A stretch of 64,000 nt of DNA, taken from contig JAKLJY010000013.1 of the NCBI GenBank assembly GCA_023150895.1, positions 1 to 64,000 of the forward strand, written 5' to 3'. The stretch's first letter is position 1. Each line of letters begins with the position of its first letter. The notes under the pieces were generated by a model that was given only the letters and a program-made list of their open reading frames with translations, was not told where the DNA came from and did no database searches. The stretch comes from Myxococcota bacterium (GTDB taxonomy: Bacteria > Myxococcota_A > Bradymonadia > UBA7976 > UBA1532). The translations under genes and the position numbers were made by a program. Of this stretch, positions 29,201-37,674 are shown in pieces.

Positions 29201-29869
29201 GTGCTCCTTCTCACTTCGGTAGACCTCGTCTCCGTTGAGCCAGACGGTCACCGCGTCGTCGTACCCGAGCCGCAGAACGGCCGGGCCACCCGGCGCCACG
29301 AGGCGCGTCGCCAGCGTCGCGGCGGTCTCCCGTGCGGGACGAACGAACGCCTCGAGCCAGAGTTCGCCGCCCCCGGCGCCCTTCGGGTAGGGCCGAAATC
29401 CCTCCGGCGTCAGGGGGGCCACCGAGGCCCGGGGGGCCGGACCGGGGCGGAGGGCGAAACCGTCCAGCAGGCCCAACGCGGTCGATGCGCGCGCCACGCC
29501 CTCGGCGTCGAGCCGACGCTCGGCCCGTTCCCGGAGGAGCCAGTGCGCCATCGCGCGGGTGAGCGGCGCGGCGCTGCGGTCGGCGGCGGCCGCCGTCAGG
29601 CGGGCTTCGATGAATCCGGGCGGCAGCCAGTTCCCGAGGCGGTCGAGGCGCCACAAGTCGATGGCGGCCGTCGGCGATCCACTGCGGGCTCGGACGGCGG
29701 TGACGAGCCGCGCGGCCTCGGTCGAAAGGACGCCCTCGGCAGGGGCGGCCTTCGGAACGGGGCGGCGGGCCGCGGCGGCTGGCGCGCCTTGAAGCGAGAG
29801 GCCGACGTGCGCGACGCAGGTCAGGAGGACGAGACCGGCCAGGGGGCGGAGGCGGGCGGCGAGGGGCAT
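26252..29869 (-). CDS. Large TPR/DUF3857/transglutaminase-fold exported protein, catalytic triad present
   Basis: From ATG 29869 the protein has 1205 residues; TTG 29881 and GTG 29875 are alternative starts. A signal peptide (LRPLAGLVLLTCVAHVGLSLQGAPAAA) is followed by a galactose-binding-like beta domain at about 150-260 (LRLGYDDAVTVWLNGDEVYR), TPR-like repeats to about 600, DUF3857, and a transglutaminase-like domain with the nucleophile Cys in FGDCKDKATLL, His in FDHALVY and Asp in FVDPTQD. A beta-rich C-terminal region ends the protein. DUF3857-transglutaminase proteins are common exported proteins of Bacteroidetes and Myxococcota; a protease or transamidase role is likely but not demonstrated. 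It is translationally coupled to its Cys-less homolog downstream, so the two products are probably made in similar amounts. Confidence 0.9.
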   Translation of the reverse strand: MPLAARLRPLAGLVLLTCVAHVGLSLQGAPAAAARRPVPKAAPAEGVLSTEAARLVTAVRARSGSPTAAIDLWRLDRLGNWLPPGFIEARLTAAAADRSAAPLTRAMAHWLLRERAERRLDAEGVARASTALGLLDGFALRPGPAPRASVAPLTPEGFRPYPKGAGGGELWLEAFVRPARETAATLATRLVAPGGPAVLRLGYDDAVTVWLNGDEVYRSEKEHPAWLDQAAVPVRLRAGDNRLVVEVRQRAGAWRLLARVTDPAGEPLPGISAHPDPWGEVPEPAEGPPPLPDEVVSLYPLFARAESLSPPDAAALRDLADYAQAAALPDADRLLPRVAVESAMTVDPGPRSLRAWLELLPEAEQAAVRAEHPVARPLRAEDVHADLALRLDEAWGHFHARRFLACREMLEALRRDAPDFLPAMRLEATLLEELGLPNQAVARLEGVGAPTGPAALRSAWRDALRAAGRSEALHAALADEIARNDATADEVYQRATGLRARGEPDAALALLDLLGRARPELWGYLLEAVDIEQFEGRRDAALARLDALLALAPDDPGLLLRRARHVAAMGDTNAAIAHLDRALAIDPADAELGRYRDALSAHRPPEPLGPPLETLLATADPPGAAAHVLYHHARAEVAPTGLAVRRVRRVVRVLSPEGARQFGTWEIAYTPGTQRLEVRVARALRAGTPARSPRRSDRDLSAPDWRMYYDLRAEVLTFPQVAPGDVIEVEWQLADLDPDPSFPGYFGELVYLQESHPRAVSRVEFVSGLPLQVHVEARGLALTRGADLAFEARGVPGLTAEPFAPGQAERRAYVHVSTLDGWSDATNRYRRLVAGRDTPDDRLAARARALVGDARTPEEKVRRLFHAVASGVRYVGLELGTHSYQPESPHVTLARAFGDCKDKATLLIAFLRAVDVDAHFVLVRTRPQGNVAPRPASFALFDHALVYLPGLDRFVDPTQDRSDPFALPPPDQGASGLVLGIDTGLRTLPTRPAAETEDAWALSLTPGPGGALTGEATFTARGHRATEARMRLEAEATRAEVLQGVLAARFPGVAVTNVEVAGLSPADDPLVVRAGVRLPPPTGPTGTAGLHRAGQPWQLVEAFAGQAARTTALQLGPARTTAVRWSLAVPPRAAAAPPPDVRLESPFGLFASSAQQEGGRLTLDTRLRLDATEIAPGDYAAFRAWLSSIDRALGEQVRLPLRGRP

Positions 29870-29916
29870 GTCCACGATCAACGCGCAAACCGCGTCGACG
29901 AGCTACAACAAACGCG

Positions 29917-29932
29917 TGGCGGGTTCCTTGCG
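29917..29932 (+). promoter_or_regulatory. Weak sigma-54-like element before the Ser/Thr kinase gene
   Basis: TGGCGGGTTCCTTGCG keeps TGGC and TTGC with the correct ten-base GG-GC spacing but departs from consensus at three other positions. The predicted start near 29943 would leave a 28-base leader. In sequence this GC-rich a chance match is quite possible. Confidence 0.35.
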
Positions 29933-29970
29933 CCCGGCGCGCGCATCGCCTACGGTCCTCCGGGCGTGCC

Positions 29971-31488
29971 ATGTCCACTTGCCCTTACTGTCAGGCCGCC
30001 GTTCCCCACGACGCGCTGTGCTGTGTGCACTGCGGCCGCACCCTCGTCACCGAGACCGTCCAGGACCGCAGCACGCAGGAGCGCCTGAGGGAGCTCCTCG
30101 AGGCGAAGGGCATCCTCGTCGGCGGCATGACACCGCCGCCGCCGTCGCCGACGCTCATCGAGGGCCCCCCACCCGGTGTCTCTCCGGTGCTGCGTTCGGG
30201 CGAGGCGGGCTCCCAGATTCTGTCGCTGCGCACCGATCAGGAGCAGTCGCTCTTCGCGCTCCCGTTCGAAGAGACGATGTCGCCCGCGCCCGCACCGACG
30301 CTCGACGAGCGCGAGCCGACGCCGCAGCCGTCGGTGCTGCCCGCGCCGACGCCGCCCCCGGTGGGCGTCCCCGCCGCGCAGGGCCATCCGGACCGGATGC
30401 CGCAAGCCGGTGACGTCATCGAGCCGTACGAGATCGCCTCCGAGATCGGGCGGGGTGGCATGGGGCGAGTCTATCTCGCTCACCATCGCCTGACCGGGCA
30501 GGAGGTCGCGCTGAAGATGCTGCTGCCGCAGTTCTCGAACGAGCCACGGCTGCGTGCGCGCTTCCTGAACGAGGCCAAGGTCCTCGCGCGGCTCGAGCAC
30601 CCCAACCTCGTCCCGCTCCTCGGCTTCTTCGAGAGCGGAAATCGAGCGTTCATCGTGATGCCGTACGTCCGGGGCATCACGCTCGAGCGAATGCTGCGCC
30701 GGCAAGGGCGCCTCGCCGTCGAGATCGTCGTCGATCTCTTCGAGCAGCTCTGCGCAGCGATCGAACACGTTCACCGCCACGACTTCCTGCATCGCGACCT
30801 CAAGCCCTCCAACGTGATCGTCCGGGGCGACGGACGCGTGATGGTCACGGACTTCGGCATCGCGCGGGCCGTCGGCGGCGAGAAGATGACGCTGCCGGGC
30901 ATGGTGGTCGGGACGGCCGAGTACCTCGCTCCGGAGCAGGCATGCGGCGCCTCTCGCGACGACAAACGCAGCGACATCTATTCGCTCGGCATCCTGCTGT
31001 ACGAGATGCTCACCGGGCAGGTCCCGTTCCATCACCCGAACGCGGGCGAGGTCCTGCAGCGCCAGGTCTCGTCGCCGCCGCCGCCGCCGCGGGCCATCGT
31101 CCCCGAGATCACGCCGGCGCTCGAGTCGGTCATGCTGCGGGCACTCGCGAAGGACCCGGACAAGCGGTTCCAGAGCGCCCAGGAGTTCGCCAACGTCGTC
31201 CGCACGACCGTCTGGCCGATGCCCGGCACGGTCGACGTCGCGCGGCACGAGGTTCGCGGTCAGGCCTCCCCGGCACCCGTCTCCGGACGGGGCAGTGGTC
31301 TCTCGGCGCCGGGCGCGGGCATCGACCGGCAGGTCGCGCCCATCGAGTTCGCGCCGACCCTCGATGCGCCGGGCGCCGGTCGTGCGGCGGCCCCTTCACT
31401 CAAGGAGTGGCTGCGCTGGGGGGCGGTCGTTCTCGGCCTGGCCGGCGTCGGGGCGGCGGTGGGCGCCTGGCTGCGTTTGCGCGGTTGA
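29971..31488 (+). CDS. Hanks-type Ser/Thr protein kinase with zinc ribbon and C-terminal membrane anchor
   Basis: A protein of 505 residues. It begins with a zinc-ribbon, MSTCPYCQAAV...CCVHCGRTLV, then a Pro-rich linker to about residue 145. The kinase domain (about 150-410) has the glycine loop GRGGMGRVYL, the lysine in VALKML, catalytic loop HRDLKPSN, DFGIA, and GTAEYLAPEQ, so all catalytic residues are present. A Pro/Ala-rich stretch leads to one membrane helix at the C-terminus (WGAVVLGLAGVGAAVGAWL) with a short basic end; there is no sensor domain outside the membrane, and the orientation places the kinase in the cytoplasm. Such kinases are abundant in myxobacteria. The PP2C protein at 1152 is a candidate for the opposing phosphatase, though it is far away. 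The partner substrates are unknown. Confidence 0.95.
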   Translation: MSTCPYCQAAVPHDALCCVHCGRTLVTETVQDRSTQERLRELLEAKGILVGGMTPPPPSPTLIEGPPPGVSPVLRSGEAGSQILSLRTDQEQSLFALPFEETMSPAPAPTLDEREPTPQPSVLPAPTPPPVGVPAAQGHPDRMPQAGDVIEPYEIASEIGRGGMGRVYLAHHRLTGQEVALKMLLPQFSNEPRLRARFLNEAKVLARLEHPNLVPLLGFFESGNRAFIVMPYVRGITLERMLRRQGRLAVEIVVDLFEQLCAAIEHVHRHDFLHRDLKPSNVIVRGDGRVMVTDFGIARAVGGEKMTLPGMVVGTAEYLAPEQACGASRDDKRSDIYSLGILLYEMLTGQVPFHHPNAGEVLQRQVSSPPPPPRAIVPEITPALESVMLRALAKDPDKRFQSAQEFANVVRTTVWPMPGTVDVARHEVRGQASPAPVSGRGSGLSAPGAGIDRQVAPIEFAPTLDAPGAGRAAAPSLKEWLRWGAVVLGLAGVGAAVGAWLRLRG

Positions 31489-31535
31489 GCGCCCCCTCGG
31501 CCCGGCGTCGGGCCGACCCGTCGGTGGGAACGCCG

Positions 31536-31554
31536 GTGTCCATTTTCTGGACAC
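31536..31554. promoter_or_regulatory. 7-bp inverted repeat between the kinase and outer-membrane-like gene
   Basis: GTGTCCA-TTTTC-TGGACAC is a perfect 7-bp inverted repeat with a five-base gap, 38 bases before the next start codon. It could be an operator for the downstream gene or a hairpin after the kinase gene; only a scattered T-rich stretch (GTTCGTTTTG) follows, so a terminator is not clear. A smaller palindrome CGTTT-TG-AAACG lies just beyond. Confidence 0.45.
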
Positions 31555-31591
31555 GCTGCGGTTCGTTTTGAAACGGCATGTGACACGTTCG

Positions 31592-32221
31592 ATGCATAAG
31601 TATCTGATTTCATTGGCGGCGATTCTGGCGTGCGTCCTGCAGACGTCCCTTTCGCGGGCAGCGTCGACTGCCCCCGAACCCGCCGGGCCGCCCGTCCCGG
31701 CGACGGGGTTTCCCCATGAGATGCGCGGTGAAAACAGCCTGGTCGTGGAGTTCGCCGGGGTCAGCACCTGGGTCACGCGGCGCCATCCGCAAAGCGACTT
31801 CTCGCCGGTCGGGTTCGGGCTCGCGTATGGCCACCGCGTGGGCGTGGCCCGCGTCGGTAGCCGCCTGGGCGTGGCCCTGAATCCGCTCTCGGACGGGCCG
31901 GCCCTGGCATTCCTGGCGGGGGACCTCGTGAGCATCGAGCGGGTCTACCGCGTGGAACGGGCGCTCCGGCCTTACTGGCGGGTCGCGCTCGGCTTCGTGC
32001 TCGACCTGACCGGACCGCGTCGCGCTTTGGGCGAAGAGGGGTACTTCAACGCCGACAACGGCGCCGCCGGTGGCCTCTCGTTGGGTCACGGCTGGGGGGT
32101 CGACGCGTTCTTCCACGACGCGCTCTTCGCCCGGCTGGAGGCCGACGCTCGTCTTCATGGCGGTGCGGGGCGGGTGGGGTTGGTCTTTGGCGGTCATCTG
32201 GGCCTCGGGTACGTGTTCTGA
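31592..32221 (+). CDS. Exported beta-rich protein, probably outer membrane
   Basis: A protein of 209 residues from ATG 31592; GTG 31580 in the same frame is an alternative. The N-terminus MHKYLISLAAILACVLQTSLSRAAS is a signal peptide. The remainder alternates hydrophobic and polar residues in short strands (SLVVEFAGVSTWVTRRH, VGFGLAYGHRVGVARVGSRLGVAL, YWRVALGFVLDLTG, AGGLSLGHGWGVDAFFHDALFARLEADARLHGG) and ends GLGYVF, with a terminal aromatic residue as expected of outer-membrane beta-barrels. About eight strands could be drawn. No family is recognised. The region just upstream is less GC-rich than its surroundings and holds an inverted repeat. Confidence 0.78.
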   Translation: MHKYLISLAAILACVLQTSLSRAASTAPEPAGPPVPATGFPHEMRGENSLVVEFAGVSTWVTRRHPQSDFSPVGFGLAYGHRVGVARVGSRLGVALNPLSDGPALAFLAGDLVSIERVYRVERALRPYWRVALGFVLDLTGPRRALGEEGYFNADNGAAGGLSLGHGWGVDAFFHDALFARLEADARLHGGAGRVGLVFGGHLGLGYVF

Positions 32222-32272
32222 ACGCGCACGCGGGGTCCGTTCCACGAACGGCATCGGGAAACGAGGACGCAC

Positions 32273-33658
32273 ATGGCCCGGACGAAGGCAAACGCGACGG
32301 TGTTCGCCTGTCAGAGCTGCGGCAACCGCACGCCCAAATGGGTCGGTCGCTGCGGCGCCTGCGGGGAGTGGGGCACCGTCGTCGAAGAGGCGGATCTTCC
32401 CCCGCCGTCCGTCGTTGCCGGGCGGGCGGGGTTCGGGGCGCTCGTCGCGGCCCGACCGCAGCGCCTGACCGACGTCGGCGGGGCGACGGTGACCCGCCGC
32501 GAGACGGGCATCACCGAGCTCGACCGGGTGCTCGGTGGCGGGCTCGTGCCGGGCTCCCTGATCCTGGTCGGCGGTGATCCGGGCATCGGCAAGTCCACGC
32601 TGATGCTGCAAGCCGGCGAGCGCCTCGCCGCGACCGGGCTCGAGGTGCTCTACGTCACCGGCGAGGAGAGCCCCGAGCAGACGCGCCTGCGCTTCGACCG
32701 CATCGGCGCGCGGGCCGAAACGCTGTGGCTGGTGGCCGAGACGAGCCTCGAGCGCATCGAAGCCTTCGTCGAGGAGCGCAAGCCCGCAGTGCTCGTGATC
32801 GACTCCGTGCAGACGTTGTTCACCGAGGCCCTGGCGTCGGCCCCGGGGAGCGTCGGACAGCTCCGGGAGGTCACGGCCCGCCTGCTCGGGTTGGCCAAGG
32901 GGCGCCACATGGCCTGCTTTCTGGTCGGCCACGTCACGAAGGATGGCGCCATCGCCGGGCCGCGCGTGCTCGAGCACATGGTCGACACGGTCCTGTACCT
33001 CGAAGGCGAGCGCGGTCACGCGTTTCGAATTCTGCGCGCGGTCAAGAACCGGTTCGGTTCGACCAACGAGATCGGCACCTTCGAGATGCGCGGCAGCGGG
33101 CTCGAAGAGGTCCGCAACCCCTCTGCGCTCTTCCTGGCGGAGCGGGTGACGGGGGCTCCGGGGAGCGTCGTCGCGGCGAGCTACGAGGGCACTCGCCCCG
33201 TGCTCGTCGAGGTGCAGGCGCTCGTCAGCCCGTCTCACCTCGCCACGCCCCGCCGGACGGCCATCGGGGCCGATGGTGCGCGGTTGGCGCTGCTGCTCGC
33301 CGTGCTCGAGAAGAAGGCCGGGATCTTCTTCGCCGGCAACGACGTCTTCGTCAACGTGGCCGGCGGCCTTCGGCTCGACGAGCCGGCCGTCGATCTCGCC
33401 GTGGTCGCCGCGCTGGCGAGCAGCCACCGCGAGCAGGCACCGGACCCCGGCACGATCGTCTTCGGCGAAGTCGGCCTGGCCGGCGAGGTCCGTGGCGTGG
33501 TGGGCGCCGATGCCCGCGTGGCCGAGGCTCGTCAGCTCGGCTTCGTGCGGGCCGTCGTCCCGAGCCGCAACCTCGAGCGCATCGGCGTGCAGCCGGGCAT
33601 CACGGTCGTCGGCGTGGCCTCGGTGCACGAGGCGCTGCGTCGGATGGACCTCGTCTGA
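32273..33658 (+). CDS. radA: DNA repair protein RadA
   Basis: A protein of 461 residues, a normal length. The N-terminal zinc finger has CQSCGNRTPKWVGRCGAC; the RecA-like ATPase has Walker A GDPGIGKST and Walker B-like VLVIDSVQ; the RadA hallmark KNRFGS is present; the C-terminal Lon-protease-like domain (VNVAGGLRLDEPAVDLAVVAALASS...FGEVGLAGEVRGV) follows. RadA is a hexameric helicase that promotes branch migration during recombination. It works on the same process as RecBCD, which is encoded elsewhere in the window. ATG 32273 has a GAGGA ribosome site. It stands between an outer-membrane-like gene and the lytic transglycosylase gene, with no operon evident. Confidence 0.98.
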   Translation: MARTKANATVFACQSCGNRTPKWVGRCGACGEWGTVVEEADLPPPSVVAGRAGFGALVAARPQRLTDVGGATVTRRETGITELDRVLGGGLVPGSLILVGGDPGIGKSTLMLQAGERLAATGLEVLYVTGEESPEQTRLRFDRIGARAETLWLVAETSLERIEAFVEERKPAVLVIDSVQTLFTEALASAPGSVGQLREVTARLLGLAKGRHMACFLVGHVTKDGAIAGPRVLEHMVDTVLYLEGERGHAFRILRAVKNRFGSTNEIGTFEMRGSGLEEVRNPSALFLAERVTGAPGSVVAASYEGTRPVLVEVQALVSPSHLATPRRTAIGADGARLALLLAVLEKKAGIFFAGNDVFVNVAGGLRLDEPAVDLAVVAALASSHREQAPDPGTIVFGEVGLAGEVRGVVGADARVAEARQLGFVRAVVPSRNLERIGVQPGITVVGVASVHEALRRMDLV

Positions 33659-33789
33659 TGCGCCCGCGGGCCGACGGGCGGGGAAAGGTAGTGGGGTGTA
33701 AAAAAGATCGCGACATGTAGGTTTGTGTATTCAGTTCGGCGCTGGTCTGATCTAGGCTGCTTGCCGTACCCTTTCGTCGAGGACCGCCC

Positions 33790-36183
33790 ATGACGCGCAA
33801 CCGAACCCCGGGCCCCATCGCCGCCTCGTTGTCCGCCGCGCTCGTGACGCTTTGCGTTTTCGGCCGCGCACACGCCGAGGCGACGGGCGCCCCCGTCTCT
33901 GTCGAAGCGGCCCCGGCGGCCCCCGTCTCTGTCGAAGCGGCCCCGGCGGCCCCCGCGGCCTCCGCGGCCCCCCGGGCGGTCACGCGACCCACGCTCGACG
34001 GTCCGATCCGCGAACGGCTGCCGGCACTCGCGCCGGCCTTCGACTCCCTGGACGCGGGCAAGTTCGGGAAGGCTCGCGAAGTCTTCGACGCCTGGCTCTC
34101 GGCGCACGCGGCTGCGCCCGAGGCGCCCGCCGTGCGATTCCTCCGTGCGCGCTGCGACGCGCGGCTCGGCAATCTGGCGGCCGCCGACGAGGGCTACGCC
34201 GCCGCTGCGGCCGCGCTGCCGGAACTCGCGGAGTACCTGCGGGCCGAGCGGGCCCGGCTCGCGCTGCGGGATGGGCGGTTCGATGCCGCGGACGACCACC
34301 TCGACGCGCTCGACCCGCTTCACCGCGACTTCGTCGGGATGCTGCTCGACCGGGTCCAGCGAGAGCTGCGGGCCGGTCGGTTCACCGACGCGCTGACGAC
34401 GCTCGGCCGCCTCTCCCCCGTGCTTGCGTTCGCCCCCGAGCGCGCTCGGGTGGCGCGGGTCTTCGCGGACGCCCGCCTCGCGCTCACCGGTGACCGCGAC
34501 GCCTGGCGCACCCAGCTCGCCGAGGTCTGGCGCCGTTGGCCGAAGACCGACACCGGGCGGGAGCTCGAGGTTCTCCTCGTCACCGCGGCGGCCGACGTCG
34601 CCATCGCGACCACCCCGCTCACCCTCGACGAGCTCGTCGACATCGGGCGCCGCCGGGCCGACGGCGCCGGTGTGAAGGCCGCCGAGGCGGTCATCGGCGC
34701 CCTCGAACGCCGGTTCCCGCAGCGCGTCACCGGCCTGCGGGCCCTCTACGAGGCGATGGGACAGATCAAGCGAGCCCCCGGTGTGGCCCGGCAGGCGATC
34801 ACGGCCGTGCGACCGGTGGTGACGGAGTCGGTCATCCGCGATCGCCTCGACGATGCCCTTGCCCGGACGCTCCGCCAGAGCGAGCGATTCGACGACGCGC
34901 TCGCGGTCTATGAGCGCATCGGCCGCGAAGGCGGCAGCTCGCACCGCCGGGCCGAGGCGCTCCTCGAGGGGGGACGCATGGCGCGGCGGATGGGGCGGGT
35001 CGCGAGCGCACGCTGGGCCTTCGACCGATTCCTGGCCCGCCATCGCGAGTTTCCCGAGGCGCGCGCCGAAGCGCTCTGGAATCTCGGCTGGTTCGCGTGG
35101 CGCGAGGGCGCCCTCGACGAGGCCGACCACTTCTTCCGGCTCATCGGCGTCTCCACGCCCGATGCCACCGACTCCAGCGGTCGGACGTACGCGGAACGTG
35201 CGCTCTACTGGCGTGCCCGGATCCTCCACCGACGGGGTCACGACACCGAGGCGCGGGCCCTGTGGGGCGAGATTGAGAAGCGCTATCCGCTCTCGTACTA
35301 CGCCAACCTCTCGCGGGCCTGGCGAGGTCGACTCGGTGACGACGTGCCCGTCCTGCCCCTGCCCGGCAAGAACGAGCCGGCCCTGCCGCCGACCGTCGCG
35401 TCGTTCACGGAGGTCGAGCCCGCCGCGGTGCCGGCGCTGACGCTCATCCACCTCGGATTGCCGGACGACGCGCGCATGTACCTGCGTCATCTGCACCGTC
35501 AGGAGCGCCTCGGCATTTCGGGCGTGCAACTCCTGTCGGCCCTGTACCGCGCCAACGGAGACGAGTCGACCGCACACTGGGTCGTTCAGGGGGGCGATCC
35601 GCTCAACGCGCCGCCCGTCGCAGAGGCGCGCGGGCGCTGGCTTTCCGCGTTTCCGCAGCCCTTCGGGGAGATCGTCCGGGCGTCGGCGAAACAACACGCG
35701 ATCGATCCGCTCATCATCTGGTCGATCATGCGTCAGGAGAGCGGTTTCCGGTCACAGGCGCGCAGCCACGCCAAGGCCCACGGCCTCATGCAGGTGCTTC
35801 TGCCCACCGCTCGTCACGTCGCCAAGCGGCTGCTCAACGAGCGTCCCCCGTCCCTCGCCAAGGTCTACACGCCCGCCGCCAACGTGCACTACGGTGCGGC
35901 GTACCTGCGCCACCTCCTCGACCGCTACAAAGGCAACCCCGCCCTCGCGTTCGCCGGCTACAACGCCGGACCGGGGGCCGTCGACAAGTGGCTCAAGCGC
36001 TTCGGACCCATCGACTGTGACGAGTTCGTCGAGGAGATCCCGTACGCGGAGGCGCAGGGCTACGCGCGCAAGGTCATCCGCAGCTACGCGGCCTATACCT
36101 ATCTCTACGGGACGGGGGACGACCCCTTCCTGACCTTGCCCCTCAAGCTGCCTGTCCGCCGAGAAGGGGTCGCGAGCCGCTGA
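33790..36183 (+). CDS. Soluble lytic murein transglycosylase (Slt70-like)
   Basis: A protein of 797 residues. A signal peptide (cleavage after GRAHA) is followed by an Ala/Pro/Val linker that includes two exact copies of a ten-residue unit. Residues about 70-600 are helical TPR-like repeats forming the ring typical of Slt70. The catalytic domain at about 635-770 has IIWSIMRQESGFRSQARS with the catalytic Glu650, AHGLMQVL, NVHYGAAYLRHLL and AFAGYNAGPGAVDKWLKR. It would cleave the glycan strand of peptidoglycan in the periplasm with formation of anhydromuramic ends. The gene is longer than E. coli slt because of the extra helical repeats. It converges with glpK (12-base gap). Confidence 0.96.
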   Translation: MTRNRTPGPIAASLSAALVTLCVFGRAHAEATGAPVSVEAAPAAPVSVEAAPAAPAASAAPRAVTRPTLDGPIRERLPALAPAFDSLDAGKFGKAREVFDAWLSAHAAAPEAPAVRFLRARCDARLGNLAAADEGYAAAAAALPELAEYLRAERARLALRDGRFDAADDHLDALDPLHRDFVGMLLDRVQRELRAGRFTDALTTLGRLSPVLAFAPERARVARVFADARLALTGDRDAWRTQLAEVWRRWPKTDTGRELEVLLVTAAADVAIATTPLTLDELVDIGRRRADGAGVKAAEAVIGALERRFPQRVTGLRALYEAMGQIKRAPGVARQAITAVRPVVTESVIRDRLDDALARTLRQSERFDDALAVYERIGREGGSSHRRAEALLEGGRMARRMGRVASARWAFDRFLARHREFPEARAEALWNLGWFAWREGALDEADHFFRLIGVSTPDATDSSGRTYAERALYWRARILHRRGHDTEARALWGEIEKRYPLSYYANLSRAWRGRLGDDVPVLPLPGKNEPALPPTVASFTEVEPAAVPALTLIHLGLPDDARMYLRHLHRQERLGISGVQLLSALYRANGDESTAHWVVQGGDPLNAPPVAEARGRWLSAFPQPFGEIVRASAKQHAIDPLIIWSIMRQESGFRSQARSHAKAHGLMQVLLPTARHVAKRLLNERPPSLAKVYTPAANVHYGAAYLRHLLDRYKGNPALAFAGYNAGPGAVDKWLKRFGPIDCDEFVEEIPYAEAQGYARKVIRSYAAYTYLYGTGDDPFLTLPLKLPVRREGVASR
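33889..33948 (+). repeat. Exact 30-bp direct duplication in the lytic transglycosylase gene
   Basis: Two identical 30-base copies (33889-33918 and 33919-33948) encode APVSVEAAPA twice in the linker after the signal peptide. Identity at every base, third positions included, indicates a recent slippage duplication. It keeps frame and only lengthens a flexible spacer. Confidence 0.9.
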
Positions 36184-36195
36184 GGTCGCCGGCGC

Positions 36196-37674
36196 TCAGG
36201 CCTTCGCGACGGCGATGCGCCAGGTGGCGACGCGCCGCGCGACGTCTTCTTCGGACAGGGCGCGGTCGAATCGGCGGTCCTCGCGCCAGGCGGCCGTGAC
36301 GGCGGCCAGATCGGGGAAGAGCCCGACCCCCAGGCCGGCCAGGCAGGCCGCGCCGAGGGCCGTCGTCTCCAGCATCGCCGGCCGGACCAGCGAGACCCCG
36401 AGCAAGTCGGCCTGGAACTGCATCAGGAGGTCGTTGGCCGCCGCACCGCCGTCCACCTTGAGCGCCGCGAGCGGGCGACCGAGGTCCTTCTGCATCGCCT
36501 CCAGGACCTCGAAACACTGGAAGGCGATCCCCTCCAGCGCGGCTCGGGCGAGGTGCGCCGCGGTCGTGCCGCGGGTCAGACCGGTAATCACGCCGCGCGC
36601 GTCGGGGCGCCAGTGCGGCGCGCCGAGGCCCGTGAGCGCGGGCACGAAACAAACGCCTTCCGAGTCGGGCACCCGGGCGGCCAGGGCTTCGATCTCGCGT
36701 GCGCTGGAGATGAGTCCGAGGCCGTCGCGCAACCACTGGACGGCCGCCCCGGCGATGAACGTGCTGCCCTCGAGCGCATAGGTCGTCTGCCCGCCGAGGC
36801 GCCAGGCCACGGTGGTCAAAAGGCCGTTGTGGCTCTCGATGGCGCGCTCACCGGTGTTCATCAGCAGGAAGGCCCCCGTGCCGTAGGTGCACTTCGCCTC
36901 GCCCGCACCGAAACAGGCCTGGCCGAAGAGGGCCGCCTGCTGGTCACCGGCCATCCCGGCGACGGGGATGCCGTCCGGCAGTCCGGGGAAGCTCCTCGTC
37001 AGGCCATAGACCTCGCTGCACCCTCGAACGGCGGGCAAAACGCCCATCGGGACGCGCAGCAGGCCGCAAAGGCCCTCGTCCCACTGGAGCGTGTGCACAT
37101 CGAGCAAAAGGGTCCGGCTCGCGTTGGAGGCGTCCGTGACGTGGGCGACGCCCCCCGTCAGACGCCAGACGAGCAGGCTGTCGATCGTTCCGAAGGCCAG
37201 CTCTCCGCGCTGTGCCCGCGCCCGCGCGCCGTCGACCGCGTCGAGAATCCACGCGATCTTGGTGCCCGAGAAATACGGGTCGAGGACCAGTCCCGTGCGG
37301 CGGCGGAACAGGGCTTCGTACCCTTCGGCCCGAAGCTCCTGGCAGCGCGGCGCGGTCCGGCGATCCTGCCAGACGATGGCCGGATGGATGGCGCGACCGG
37401 TCTGTCGATCCCAGACGACGGTCGTCTCGCGCTGGTTCGTGATGCCGATCGCCGCGAGTTCCGCGGCGTCGACTCCGGCGGCGGCGAGCGCCCGCGTGAC
37501 GGCCCGCCCGACGGAGGCGAGGATGGCCTCGGGATCGTGCTCGACCCACCCGGGCTGCGGGTAGATCTGCGGAAACTCCTCCGTGTGGCGGCCGCGCACC
37601 GACAACGACCGGTCGATGACCAGTGCGGTCGAACCGGTGGTGCCTTGGTCGATGGCCAGGATGTACTGCTTCAT
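36196..37674 (-). CDS. glpK: Glycerol kinase
   Basis: A protein of 492 residues, the usual length. It begins [19 protein letters not shown], and contains [59 protein letters not shown] and [22 protein letters not shown], all canonical for GlpK of the FGGY family. It phosphorylates glycerol to sn-glycerol 3-phosphate with ATP. The upstream gene on the same strand encodes a serine hydrolase and overlaps the glpK start by four bases, which suggests that glycerol comes from acylglycerol breakdown. No glycerol facilitator or glycerol-3-phosphate dehydrogenase gene lies nearby. Confidence 0.98.
   Translation of the reverse strand: MKQYILAIDQGTTGSTALVIDRSLSVRGRHTEEFPQIYPQPGWVEHDPEAILASVGRAVTRALAAAGVDAAELAAIGITNQRETTVVWDRQTGRAIHPAIVWQDRRTAPRCQELRAEGYEALFRRRTGLVLDPYFSGTKIAWILDAVDGARARAQRGELAFGTIDSLLVWRLTGGVAHVTDASNASRTLLLDVHTLQWDEGLCGLLRVPMGVLPAVRGCSEVYGLTRSFPGLPDGIPVAGMAGDQQAALFGQACFGAGEAKCTYGTGAFLLMNTGERAIESHNGLLTTVAWRLGGQTTYALEGSTFIAGAAVQWLRDGLGLISSAREIEALAARVPDSEGVCFVPALTGLGAPHWRPDARGVITGLTRGTTAAHLARAALEGIAFQCFEVLEAMQKDLGRPLAALKVDGGAAANDLLMQFQADLLGVSLVRPAMLETTALGAACLAGLGVGLFPDLAAVTAAWREDRRFDRALSEEDVARRVATWRIAVAKA

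Noticed and set aside
22776-30088. Two plus-strand open frames of about 1200 codons each opposite the DUF3857 genes
   Set aside because: Their composition (Arg, Gly, Val, Gln-rich, no hydrophobic core) is that of antisense translation of GC-rich genes, while the minus strand has recognisable domains.
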